A DNA stretch of 27,010 nt, taken from JALHST01 sp038316335. GTDB lineage: Bacteria; Bacteroidota; Bacteroidia; Flavobacteriales; Flavobacteriaceae. Below the pieces are notes generated by a model, which did no database searches, was not told where the DNA came from, and saw nothing but the letters and a program-made list of their open reading frames with translations. Location: assembly GCA_038316335.1 (NCBI GenBank), contig JBBQAM010000053.1:1-27010 (forward strand). The letters are read 5' to 3'. The stretch's first letter is position 1. Each line of letters begins with the position of its first letter. Made by a program: the position numbers and the translations under genes. Shown here piece by piece: positions 15,388-23,688 of the stretch.

Positions 15388-16614
15388 TTATTGTAACATG
15401 GCCTTCGCCTTTTCAACGCCCTCAACAAGTGTGTCTATTTCCTCTTTGGTATTATAGAAACTAAAGCTCGCTCGAACGGTTCCCGGAATCCCATAGAAAT
15501 CCATAATTGGTTGGGCACAATGGTGTCCAGTCCGAACGGCAATTCCCAATTTATCGAGAATCGTACCGATATCATACGGATGCAGGCCAAGAATGTTAAA
15601 AGAAATGACGGTAGTCTTGTTTTTGGCCGTTCCGTAAATTTTAAGGCCCTGAATGGCCAATAACCTTTTCGTAGCGTATTCTAAAAGTTCATGTTCATAT
15701 TCCCCGATTGCCTCAAGACCTATTGTATTCAAATAATCCAAGGCAGCGCCAAAGGCAATACCACCACATATGTTCGGCGTTCCTGCCTCAAATTTATGTG
15801 GGAGTTCGGCATAGGTCGTTTTGTCAAATGTGACCTCGGCAATCATTTCACCTCCGCCTTGATAGGGGGGTAACTTGTTTAGCCATTGTTCTTTCCCATA
15901 TAGCATGCCAATGCCAGTGGGGCCACACATTTTATGTGCCGATGTGACATAAAAATCAACATCCAAAGCCTGCACATCAACCATTATATGGGCCGCGGCT
16001 TGGGCTCCATCGATTAATACAGCTGCTCCTATGCGATGGGCCATTTCAATGATTTCCTGAATCGGATTAATGGTTCCCAAGGCATTCGAAACATGATTAC
16101 AGAAAACCAATTTTGTCCTAGGATTCAGCAATTTTTGGTATTCATCAAGTAATAGCTCGCCATTATCGTTCATGGGAATCACCTTTAATACCGCCCCGGT
16201 TCGTTCACATAACATTTGCCAAGGCACAATATTCGAATGGTGTTCCATGGCCGACACCACCACTTCATCCCCTTTTTTCAGAAAAGACGTGAAGCCATTA
16301 GCTACTAAATTTATGCCATGTGTCGTGCCTGAGGTAAAAATAATTTCAAAGGCTTCTTTTGCATTGAAATGTTTTTGGATTTTTATCCTGGCATTTTCGT
16401 ACGCATCGGTGGCCTCTTGCGCTAGGGTATGTACTCCTCTATGGATATTCGCATTGTAATTTGAATAATAATCTACAATGGCATCAATTACTTGTTGAGG
16501 TTTTTGGGAGGTCGCAGCATTGTCTAGATATACCAGCTTCGTACCATTCACCTTTCTTTTTAGGATTGGGAAATCGCTGCGTATTGCCTGAATATCGAAA
16601 CCTGTCTGTATCAT
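15388..16614 (-). CDS. sufS: Cysteine desulfurase SufS (group II)
   Basis: SufS is a PLP enzyme that turns cysteine into alanine and an enzyme-bound persulfide. The 408-residue sequence shows the PLP-binding Lys228 in VTSAHKMCGPTG, the DGAQAAAH aspartate block at 202-209 and the active-site Cys366 in VRTGHHCAQPIM. The short loop around Cys366 is the group II (SufS) type that needs SufE, which is the next gene. The N-terminus begins near FDIQAIRSDFPIL as in the family. A 103-bp gap separates it from sufD. Confidence 0.97.
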   Translation of the reverse strand: MIQTGFDIQAIRSDFPILKRKVNGTKLVYLDNAATSQKPQQVIDAIVDYYSNYNANIHRGVHTLAQEATDAYENARIKIQKHFNAKEAFEIIFTSGTTHGINLVANGFTSFLKKGDEVVVSAMEHHSNIVPWQMLCERTGAVLKVIPMNDNGELLLDEYQKLLNPRTKLVFCNHVSNALGTINPIQEIIEMAHRIGAAVLIDGAQAAAHIMVDVQALDVDFYVTSAHKMCGPTGIGMLYGKEQWLNKLPPYQGGGEMIAEVTFDKTTYAELPHKFEAGTPNICGGIAFGAALDYLNTIGLEAIGEYEHELLEYATKRLLAIQGLKIYGTAKNKTTVISFNILGLHPYDIGTILDKLGIAVRTGHHCAQPIMDFYGIPGTVRASFSFYNTKEEIDTLVEGVEKAKAMLQ

Positions 16615-16717
16615 ATCAAAAAATGAAGGTGCCCCAAATCAATCTACTTTATATAAAGCCTTGTTAAAGCGTTTCGAGCGTTTCAAAAGTGCGGAATTCA
16701 TAATGTAACTCCGAAAG

Positions 16718-18034
16718 CTAAAGATTAAATCCAAGATTAACCCCTAACTTATTGGCTATCAATTTGTTGATCCTGGTTTTCAATTCGGGGATACGCACAC
16801 TTTCCAACACATTATTCGCAAAGGCGTACATCAAAAGGGCTTGGGCTTCTTTTTTCGGAATACCCCTTGACCGCAGATAAAAAAGGGCATTTTCATCTAA
16901 TTGGCCAATGGTACAGCCATGGGAACATTTTACATCATCGGCAAAAATCTCCAATTGGGGTTTGGAATTAATGGTTGCCTTATCACTGATTAAAATATTA
17001 TTGTTTTGCTGGAATGCATCGGTTTTTTGGGCAATCTTGTCTACAATGATCTTCCCATTGAATACCCCGGTAGCATTTTCCCCATAAATTCCTTTATAAT
17101 CCTGGTGGCTTTCACAGTTGGGTTGTTTGTGATGTACCAAGGTACAGTGATCCACATGTTGTTTCTCTCCCAGAATGGTAACCCCTTTCAAGGTAGATTC
17201 AATGTGTTCCCCGTTTTGATAAAAATTGAGGTTGTTTCGTGTCAAATTGCCTCCAAACGAAAAAGTATGCACTTTCACCACACTTTTGTCCTTTTGATCG
17301 ATGTAGGTATTGTCGATCAAAGAAGCCGTACCAACATTGTTCTGCACCTTGTAATAATCTACAATGGCATTTTTAGCGGCAAATATCTCAGTTACCGAAT
17401 TGGTAAGAACTTCATTGGACGTGAGACTTTGATGCCGCTCAATTACCTGAAGTTCGGCATTCTCCTCGGCGATTATTAAATTACGGGGTTGTAAGAGCAA
17501 TGTTGCCTCATTCCCGGTAGCAAAATGCAAAATCTCGATCGGCTTTTTAGGCATTTTGTTCTTGGGAATATAGATATAAGCCCCTTCCCTACTAAATGCG
17601 GTATTCAATGTGGTTAATGATTCGTCCTGCGATGCGATCTTATTGAAGTACACATCTATGATGGCCTTATACATAGGTTTGGTAAGTGCCGAACTCATCA
17701 AGCAAATGTCTACGCCATCGTGGGTGGTTTCAGAAAGGTATGAGCTATAAATTCCATCAATGAATACAATTTTATAGGTGTCGATCTCATGAAGAAAGTA
17801 TTTTTTTACATCCCGATACTCCAAGGCATTGGCTTCTTTCGGAAAGATGGTAAAATCGATCTTCTGTAAACTGTTCAAGGAAGTATATTTCCAGGCCTCC
17901 TCTTTTTTCGAGGGGAACCCCTTCATTTCGAAATTCTTGATAGCCATTGAACGAATATCATGTACCGGATGGTCTAGATCTACATCGTTCTCAAACGCCA
18001 TAAAGGAGGAAATCAATTTTTCTTTTAAATCCAT
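16718..18034 (-). CDS. sufD: Fe-S cluster assembly scaffold subunit SufD
   Basis: SufD forms the SufB-SufC2-SufD scaffold where clusters are built. I start at the ATG at 18034 (438 residues; MDLKEKLISSFMAFEN), since an upstream in-frame ATG at 18073 adds 13 residues unlike the family. The N-terminal helical region has KKEEAWKYTSL (43-53). The right-handed beta-helix core follows, then VKCSHGCTIGQLDENALFYL, where His372 corresponds to the SufD His that faces SufB Cys at the cluster site. The C-terminal SufC-binding helices are intact. sufC lies 69 bp upstream in transcription order. Confidence 0.96.
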   Translation of the reverse strand: MDLKEKLISSFMAFENDVDLDHPVHDIRSMAIKNFEMKGFPSKKEEAWKYTSLNSLQKIDFTIFPKEANALEYRDVKKYFLHEIDTYKIVFIDGIYSSYLSETTHDGVDICLMSSALTKPMYKAIIDVYFNKIASQDESLTTLNTAFSREGAYIYIPKNKMPKKPIEILHFATGNEATLLLQPRNLIIAEENAELQVIERHQSLTSNEVLTNSVTEIFAAKNAIVDYYKVQNNVGTASLIDNTYIDQKDKSVVKVHTFSFGGNLTRNNLNFYQNGEHIESTLKGVTILGEKQHVDHCTLVHHKQPNCESHQDYKGIYGENATGVFNGKIIVDKIAQKTDAFQQNNNILISDKATINSKPQLEIFADDVKCSHGCTIGQLDENALFYLRSRGIPKKEAQALLMYAFANNVLESVRIPELKTRINKLIANKLGVNLGFNL

Positions 18035-18103
18035 GCTCTTTGTTGTTAATATGCTGTCTTGAGGAGTTCGCAACTCGCTAAGGACAATCCCGAACTTGTT
18101 AAT

Positions 18104-18856
18104 TTATAGTACAGCTTCGTTCTTTAACCAATCATAGCCCTTTTCCTCAAGTTCAAAGGCAAGTTCCTTGCCACCTGATTTAACAATTTTTCCATCGTGT
18201 AGCACGTGTACAAAATCAGGAACGATATATTCCAATAACCTTTGATAATGCGTTATTAGGATGACCGCATTTTTTTTGCTCTTCAGTTTATTGACTCCAT
18301 TTGCTACGATACGCAGCGCATCGATATCAAGGCCTGAATCAGTTTCGTCCAAAATGGCCAGCTTCGGCTCAAGCATCGCCATTTGAAAGATTTCATTTCT
18401 TTTTTTCTCCCCACCCGAAAAGCCTTCGTTCAATGAACGTGAAAGAAATTTTCTATCAATTTCCAATAATTCGGACTTCTCACGAATGAGTTTAAGCATT
18501 TCATTGGCAGGCATGTCCTCAAGGCCATGTGCTTTGCGAGTTTCATTAATGGCGGTTTTCATAAAGTTTGTAACCGACACCCCAGGTATCTCAACGGGAT
18601 ATTGAAACGACATAAAAATACCTTTATGGGCCCGATCTTCAGGTGCTGAGTCCTCTAGGTCCTCCCCTTCGAGTTCGACCGATCCTTCGGTGATATGAAA
18701 TTCCTCTTTTCCCGCGATTACAGCAGCTAAGGTACTTTTTCCTGAGCCGTTAGGACCCATGATCGCATGTACCTCCCCAGCGTTCACCTCAAGATTGATT
18801 CCTTTTAATATTACTTTATCGTCTACGCTTGCGTGCAGATTTTTAATTTTGAGCAT
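18104..18856 (-). CDS. sufC: Fe-S assembly ATPase SufC
   Basis: SufC is the soluble ABC-type ATPase that drives conformational change of SufB-SufD. The 250-residue sequence contains Walker A GPNGSGKST (34-42), the Q-loop at MSFQYPVEIPG (82-92), the SufC-type signature GFSGGEKKRNE (145-155), Walker B LAILDETDSGLD with Asp170-Glu171, and His203 in ITHYQRLLEY. No membrane domain is associated. The gene lies 30 bp after sufB. Confidence 0.97.
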   Translation of the reverse strand: MLKIKNLHASVDDKVILKGINLEVNAGEVHAIMGPNGSGKSTLAAVIAGKEEFHITEGSVELEGEDLEDSAPEDRAHKGIFMSFQYPVEIPGVSVTNFMKTAINETRKAHGLEDMPANEMLKLIREKSELLEIDRKFLSRSLNEGFSGGEKKRNEIFQMAMLEPKLAILDETDSGLDIDALRIVANGVNKLKSKKNAVILITHYQRLLEYIVPDFVHVLHDGKIVKSGGKELAFELEEKGYDWLKNEAVL

Positions 18857-18886
18857 TTTATTTGATTTTTCAATTTTTAAGTCTGG

Positions 18887-20332
18887 CTAACCGACCGACC
18901 CTTCTAAACTTATTTCCAATAATTTTTGAGCTTCCACTGCAAATTCCATGGGAAGTTTGTTCAAAACTTCCTTGCTAAAACCGTTTACGATCAAGGCAAT
19001 GGCCTTTTCGGTCGGGATGCCCCTTTGATTGCAATAAAAAATCTGGTCTTCCCCTATTTTACTAGTTGTAGCCTCATGTTCAATTTGTGCCGATTTATTT
19101 TTTACCTCGATATACGGAAAGGTATGTGCCCCACATTCATTCCCCATTAACAGGGAATCGCACTGTGAAAAATTACGTGCATTTTCAGCCCTGCTATTTA
19201 CTTGTACCAACCCTCGGTAACTGTTCTGCGATTTGCCTGCCGATATTCCCTTCGAGATGATTGTACTTCGGGTATTTTTGCCCAAATGAATCATTTTAGT
19301 CCCCGTATCGGCTTGTTGCAAATTGTTGGTAACAGCAATCGAATAAAACTCCCCGATCGAATTATCGCCTTTGAGGATACAGGAAGGATATTTCCATGTT
19401 ATGGCCGAACCAGTTTCAACCTGCGTCCATGAAATCTTGGCATTTTTTTCACACAAACCACGTTTTGTGACAAAATTAAAGACCCCGCCCTTTCCTTCCT
19501 TATCGCCAGGATACCAGTTTTGCACGGTCGAATATTTTATCTCGGCATTGTCCAGGGCTATCAACTCTACAACCGCGGCATGCAATTGATTCTCATCGCG
19601 TGATGGTGCCGTGCACCCTTCCAAATAACTCACATAACTGCCTTCATCGGCTATCACCAACGTTCTTTCGAACTGGCCCGTACCGGCCTGATTGATCCTG
19701 AAATAGGTAGAGAGTTCCATGGGGCAACGAACCCCTTTTGGAATATAACAGAAACTCCCATCTGTAAATACCGCAGAATTTAGGGCCGCATAAAAGTTAT
19801 CCTTTTGGGGGACAATAGACCCCATGTATTTCTTTACAAGTTCAGGATGTTCCTTGATAGCCTCAGAAATAGAACAGAATATAATGCCTTTCTCCGACAA
19901 GGTTTTTTTGAACGTCGTCGCCACGGAAACTGAATCCATTACGATATCGACGGCCACCCCGGTCAACTTTTTTTGTTCGTCCACCGAAATTCCCAGCTTT
20001 TTAAAGGTATCCAACAATTCGGGATCCACCTCATCCAAGCTATTGTATTTAGGTTTGCTATTGGGTGCAGAATAATAGGAAATAGCCTGAAAATCTGGCT
20101 TTTTATACCTAATGTTGGCCCAGTTGGGCTCTACCATCTCTAACCAATATTTATAGGATTCTAAACGCCAGGCCGTCATCCAGTCAGGCTCTTCCTTCTT
20201 TTTTGAAATGGCGATAATAACCTCTTCATTCAACCCAATGGGCATTGTGTCGGAAGCTATATCGGTATAGAAACCGTATTCATACTCCTTGGTCTCTAGT
20301 TCTTTTTTTAATTCTTCTTCGGTATATGCCAT
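18887..20332 (-). CDS. sufB: Fe-S cluster assembly scaffold subunit SufB
   Basis: SufB is the scaffold subunit that receives sulfur and holds the nascent cluster. The 481-residue protein has the usual FTDGSFCYIPKGVRCPMELSTYFR region (189-212), VSYLEGCTAPSRDENQLHAAVVEL (234-257), and GNECGAHTFPYIEV. There Cys400 corresponds to the key cluster-site cysteine of E. coli SufB; the acidic IEHEAT at 417-422 follows. Full length and highly conserved. It lies 59 bp downstream of the A-type carrier gene and 30 bp before sufC. Confidence 0.97.
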   Translation of the reverse strand: MAYTEEELKKELETKEYEYGFYTDIASDTMPIGLNEEVIIAISKKKEEPDWMTAWRLESYKYWLEMVEPNWANIRYKKPDFQAISYYSAPNSKPKYNSLDEVDPELLDTFKKLGISVDEQKKLTGVAVDIVMDSVSVATTFKKTLSEKGIIFCSISEAIKEHPELVKKYMGSIVPQKDNFYAALNSAVFTDGSFCYIPKGVRCPMELSTYFRINQAGTGQFERTLVIADEGSYVSYLEGCTAPSRDENQLHAAVVELIALDNAEIKYSTVQNWYPGDKEGKGGVFNFVTKRGLCEKNAKISWTQVETGSAITWKYPSCILKGDNSIGEFYSIAVTNNLQQADTGTKMIHLGKNTRSTIISKGISAGKSQNSYRGLVQVNSRAENARNFSQCDSLLMGNECGAHTFPYIEVKNKSAQIEHEATTSKIGEDQIFYCNQRGIPTEKAIALIVNGFSKEVLNKLPMEFAVEAQKLLEISLEGSVG

Positions 20333-20391
20333 TTTTCTTTCGATTTCCCAATTTTTAAATTGGGTAAATTAATCATTCATCAAATCCATAT

Positions 20392-20721
20392 TTACAAAGA
20401 GAAGCTCTCTCCACATCCACAAGTGCGCTGCGCATTTGGATTGTTAAAGACAAATCCTTTCCCGTTGAGCCCTCCCGAATATTCCAAAACAGTTCCTACG
20501 AGATATAAAAAACTCTTTTTATCGACAATAATGCGTATCGCGTTGGCCTCGAAAACCTTATCGGATTCATTTATTTTATCGTCGAATTTCAATTCATAAG
20601 AAAGCCCACTGCAGCCACCACTTTTAACGCCGACCCGCACATAGTCCTTTGCCGCATCATAGCCTTCTTCGGTCATTAGGTCAATGACCCTATTCTTAGC
20701 CGTTTCTGAAACCTGTATCAT
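20392..20721 (-). CDS. A-type Fe-S carrier protein (IscA/SufA/HesB family)
   Basis: The 109-residue protein has the three ligand cysteines of A-type carriers: Cys37 in SGGCSGLSY, and Cys101 and Cys103 in TCGCGESF at the C-terminus. These proteins hold clusters or iron and deliver them to targets. It is the first gene of the SUF locus, which argues for a SufA role, though the sequence alone does not separate SufA from IscA or ErpA, so I give no symbol. Confidence 0.95.
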   Translation of the reverse strand: MIQVSETAKNRVIDLMTEEGYDAAKDYVRVGVKSGGCSGLSYELKFDDKINESDKVFEANAIRIIVDKKSFLYLVGTVLEYSGGLNGKGFVFNNPNAQRTCGCGESFSL

Positions 20722-20747
20722 TATTTGTTATGATTCTAAATAGTTTA

Positions 20748-20755
20748 CAAATATA
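20748..20755 (-). promoter_or_regulatory. Candidate promoter -7 box of the SUF locus
   Basis: TATATTTG on the minus strand is a perfect TAnnTTTG match and ends 26 nt before the ATG of the A-type carrier. No good -33 TTTG is visible at normal spacing, so an activator may be needed. I see no IscR-type palindrome that I would defend. Confidence 0.5.
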
Positions 20756-20806
20756 GGGCATTAGTAGTGTTTTACCGCATTTCCTAACATTATTATAACG
20801 AATAAA

Positions 20807-20827
20807 GGCATAGGGTTTTCCTATGCC
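20807..20827 (-). terminator. Hairpin downstream of the lipoprotein operon
   Basis: A perfect 8-bp stem GGCATAGG (20807-20814) with CCTATGCC (20820-20827) and a 5-nt loop lies 120 bp past the stop of the beta-propeller lipoprotein. On the minus strand it is followed by TTTATTC, a weak U-tract. It probably ends that operon before the SUF promoter. Confidence 0.55.
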
Positions 20828-20949
20828 AATACCCCTTTATAAACAAACGATGTGCCTTTTTTTGGAAATTAAACGTTTTGTATAGTTCAAGGTATACCTC
20901 GGCTAAAAGCTCGTATGTCTAAGGATACTTTCTCGATTATCGGTACGCA

Positions 20950-22293
20950 CTATTTTATTTTAACGACCACTATATCAGACTTTCCCTTTGGTTGCAGTCC
21001 CGGAAAATCAGCACTTGAGGTTTCCCCTACAAGTAGAATACTTTTATCAATATTTTCAACCGCATCGAATCCGAAATCGATACTCGAACCGCCAAAATTT
21101 TTCTGCCAGACCAGATTCCCAAACGCATCGGTCTTAATTAGCCATACATCATTTTCGCCAGCATTGTTTGAAACATCGTTATCCGAACTTTTAGAATTGC
21201 CGGTTATGATAAACCCGCCATCCCTACTGGCGCTTATCCCTTCGGCGGCATCAAACCCACTTCCTCCCAGAGTGTTTTCCCATATGAGCCCCCCCTGATC
21301 GTCGATTTTAATCAGCCAGACATCTGAGGCACCATTATTTTTTGAAACATCCTTATCGGTGCTAAAGGTGCTGCCGGTAATTACATAGGCATTGTCGCTG
21401 GTCTTGGCAATATCTTGTGAGACCTCGATGCCAGAACCTCCGAAGGATCGCTCCCAAACCAAATCCCCCTTCCTATCGATTTTCAATACCCAAAAATCAT
21501 AACTCCCTTTACTATTGGAAACATCAAAGTCGTTGCTCTCCGAGAAGCCGGCCATGACCAACCCACCATCAGACGCCTGAACTACGGCATGGGCTCTATC
21601 ATTGTTGGTACCTCCATAGTATCTTCGCCATTCGATAGTGCCCTCGGCATCCAACTTCGTACCCCAGAATTCCCCAACTCCATGCCTTGTAAGGGAATTT
21701 CCTTTTTCAGTATAGCCATCGGCCCTAGCGGAAGTGATGTCCAAAAATCCTACGAAAAAAAAACCGCCGTCATCGGTTTGAATTATATCATATGAATGAT
21801 CATGACCTGAAAAACCAAAACTTTTTTGCCATTGTATAGTTCCCAAGGCATCTAACTTTAAGATCCAGTTATCGTGAAACCCGTTATTCTCTGTACAATC
21901 ACCGTCATCACTCATGGCATAGCCGGTAAGGATATAACCCCCATCAAGGGTCTGGGCAAGTGACTGCCCAAGGTCTTCCTTACTGCCGCCATAGGTCTTG
22001 TTCCATTGCATAACTCCATCACGATCTAATTTCAAAAGCCAATAATCGTTGACGGCGAGTGCTTTGCCTTCAAGATCGCCATCGGTACTATTTGTATAAC
22101 CTAAAATAGCAAAACCTCCATCATCGGTCGCAATAACGGCCCGCGGCGTATCCTCTCCGCTGCCCCCAAAATTGGCAACCCAATCGATTTCGCCCAAGAA
22201 TTGTCGAGTGGCTTGGATATTCCTAAACGTATCGTCTGTATCGGTCGAGCAGGAAACCAAGAAGCAAACACCGATTACAAAAAATTGTTTCAT
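20950..22293 (-). CDS. Lipoprotein with seven ~58-residue repeats, predicted beta-propeller
   Basis: The 447-residue protein has a lipoprotein signal (MKQFFVIGVCFLVSC, lipidated Cys15) followed by an acidic STDTDD tether, which in Bacteroidota may favour surface export. From Trp38 to the end there are seven repeats built on W-x3-[FY]GG[ST]...DGG[FY]...G.s.S.d.D....G..D.W[LI].K[LI]D..G. Seven such units suggest a closed seven-bladed propeller. Repeat 3 carries an insert of about 9 residues and reads FGFSGHD at its start; the last repeat has lost the DGG. No catalytic motif is visible, so a binding or scaffold role is likely. Its ATG directly follows the stop of the upstream gene. Confidence 0.85.
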   Translation of the reverse strand: MKQFFVIGVCFLVSCSTDTDDTFRNIQATRQFLGEIDWVANFGGSGEDTPRAVIATDDGGFAILGYTNSTDGDLEGKALAVNDYWLLKLDRDGVMQWNKTYGGSKEDLGQSLAQTLDGGYILTGYAMSDDGDCTENNGFHDNWILKLDALGTIQWQKSFGFSGHDHSYDIIQTDDGGFFFVGFLDITSARADGYTEKGNSLTRHGVGEFWGTKLDAEGTIEWRRYYGGTNNDRAHAVVQASDGGLVMAGFSESNDFDVSNSKGSYDFWVLKIDRKGDLVWERSFGGSGIEVSQDIAKTSDNAYVITGSTFSTDKDVSKNNGASDVWLIKIDDQGGLIWENTLGGSGFDAAEGISASRDGGFIITGNSKSSDNDVSNNAGENDVWLIKTDAFGNLVWQKNFGGSSIDFGFDAVENIDKSILLVGETSSADFPGLQPKGKSDIVVVKIK

Positions 22294-23553
22294 CTATGAT
22301 GACTTTTTTATTACGAACAAGCCTCGATTAATGTCGCTCAAAATGATCTTTCCACTTTCAAAATACGGATATACACTCCAAACGCCATTAAAATCAGCGA
22401 TATCCGATGTTGGATAAGTATCAAAATAGCCTTTTTCGAAAATCGTCTTTCCCATTATCCCGGAAATATCGAGCACTCTCATCCCGGCCGTATAGTTCGC
22501 CAAGTAAAATTCATCGCCATTTACATAGCCATTATGATCGATGGCAGCGGTCATTCCCGAATAGGAAGTATGCAGTATGGGATTGTCTAAATCGGAAAAA
22601 TCAAAAATCAAGGTACGCGAATTAAATCCCGAATTTATTTCATCGAGTTCATCTCCCAGAAGGAAGTATCGCTGGTCTTCGGTAAACCACCCTTGATGGG
22701 TGTACGCGCGATACGGATATATAAGGGAGGCAATATGAACCGGATTGTTTTTGTCGGTTACATCTACGATTACCACCGTCGACTCATTTGCCCCGATATA
22801 AATCTCAGCCCCGGCATAATCTAGATCAGGCCCGAAGTACGTGACGACCTGAGCGTCATGCGAATAGCCATCAAGGCCATATCCCCCGGCCAAAAGTGGC
22901 TGCAATGGGTTTTGAATATCTATAAAATGGGCACCCCCTTTATAAATATCATCACGCGCAGTACCTACCGGATAGGCAAACCCCGATGCTTCATTGATGA
23001 CAATATTGTGTGAATTTCCAAAACCGGTATAGTGTGCATCGGCCACAAAATTTTTAGGGACATCGGCGACATTTCTTAGTTTTGTCAGATCAAAGACCTG
23101 CATGCCGTGGCCCGTGGCCTCCGAGACGATAAAGGCATAGTCGCTGTATACCTTGATATCCCGCCATGCACTATTTGACGTTGCCGTTGGCAGCTTTCCC
23201 AAATAAATCATATTCTCGGTATCAGAGATATCGATGAAGGCCGTTCCATTATCCAGTCCCATTAAGGCATATTCTTTCCCGGTCGTCGCATCGGTCCACC
23301 CCCAAATATCATTGCCCGAGGTTGCCCTGAAATCGGCAAGCGAAATGCGACCCAGAAAATCATACCCCTGGCATGGATATTCACCTGCCAACCCATTCTC
23401 ACAAGGCTGAAATGACACTGTTTCCTCCGCCTCATTGCCCGTTTCATTGGCATCGGGGGGCAATACCACCTCGGGCACACCATTTTGGGAATCATTTTTG
23501 GAGCAGGCAAGAAACATGGTAATTAGCATACCATGGAAAAGTAATTTTTTCAT
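22294..23553 (-). CDS. Choice-of-anchor B family lipoprotein with LVIVD-type repeats
   Basis: The start is the ATG at 23553 (419 residues), giving the lipoprotein signal MKKLLFHGMLITMFLAC with Cys17, then SKNDSQNG. An ATG 72 bases upstream would bury the signal peptide inside the chain. The body has propeller-like strands such as GTAFIDISDTENMIYLGKLP, GMQVFDLTKL, ESTVVIVDVTDKNNPVHIASL and GMRVLDISGI, the LVIVD pattern, with SHDAQVVTYFGPDL and YTHQGWFTEDQRYFLLGDE typical of the choice-of-anchor B family. Function is unknown. The stop TAG abuts the next ATG (TAGATG), a strong sign of translational coupling with the second lipoprotein. Confidence 0.87.
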   Translation of the reverse strand: MKKLLFHGMLITMFLACSKNDSQNGVPEVVLPPDANETGNEAEETVSFQPCENGLAGEYPCQGYDFLGRISLADFRATSGNDIWGWTDATTGKEYALMGLDNGTAFIDISDTENMIYLGKLPTATSNSAWRDIKVYSDYAFIVSEATGHGMQVFDLTKLRNVADVPKNFVADAHYTGFGNSHNIVINEASGFAYPVGTARDDIYKGGAHFIDIQNPLQPLLAGGYGLDGYSHDAQVVTYFGPDLDYAGAEIYIGANESTVVIVDVTDKNNPVHIASLIYPYRAYTHQGWFTEDQRYFLLGDELDEINSGFNSRTLIFDFSDLDNPILHTSYSGMTAAIDHNGYVNGDEFYLANYTAGMRVLDISGIMGKTIFEKGYFDTYPTSDIADFNGVWSVYPYFESGKIILSDINRGLFVIKKSS

Positions 23554-23676
23554 CTGAATGAAGTACATAACAAGCTGGCTCAAAAATGCTAGCCTTCGCT
23601 GCGATTCAAAGTATCGGTGGTACAAATTGAATTTTCTTTCGGTACCTAAAGATACGCTTATAAAATATATCCTCCT

Positions 23677-23684
23677 TATTTTTG
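23677..23684 (+). promoter_or_regulatory. thiL promoter -7 box immediately before the start codon
   Basis: TATTTTTG, a perfect TAnnTTTG match, ends only 4 nt before the thiL ATG at 23689. With a usual 5-7 nt distance to the transcription start, the mRNA would begin at or within the start codon. I see no -33 TTTG at the expected spacing. Confidence 0.5.
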
Positions 23685-23688
23685 CAGG

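Noticed and set aside
16669..16686. Tandem 9-bp repeat GCGTTTCGA-GCGTTTCAA between sufD and sufS
   Set aside because: It is too short and imperfect to call a site; no third copy or hairpin was seen.
17006..17479. 157-codon open frame on the plus strand inside sufD
   Set aside because: It lies wholly antisense to a highly conserved gene and has no recognisable domain; other antisense frames (for example 793-1218 within hemA) are the same kind of shadow.
18035..18073. Upstream in-frame ATG for sufD
   Set aside because: The 13 added residues (MRTPQDSILTTKS) do not resemble SufD; the ATG at 18034 starts the conserved helical region.
20756..20806. IscR- or Fur-like palindrome upstream of the SUF locus
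   Set aside because: I looked for one and found only A+T-rich sequence with no defensible inverted repeat.
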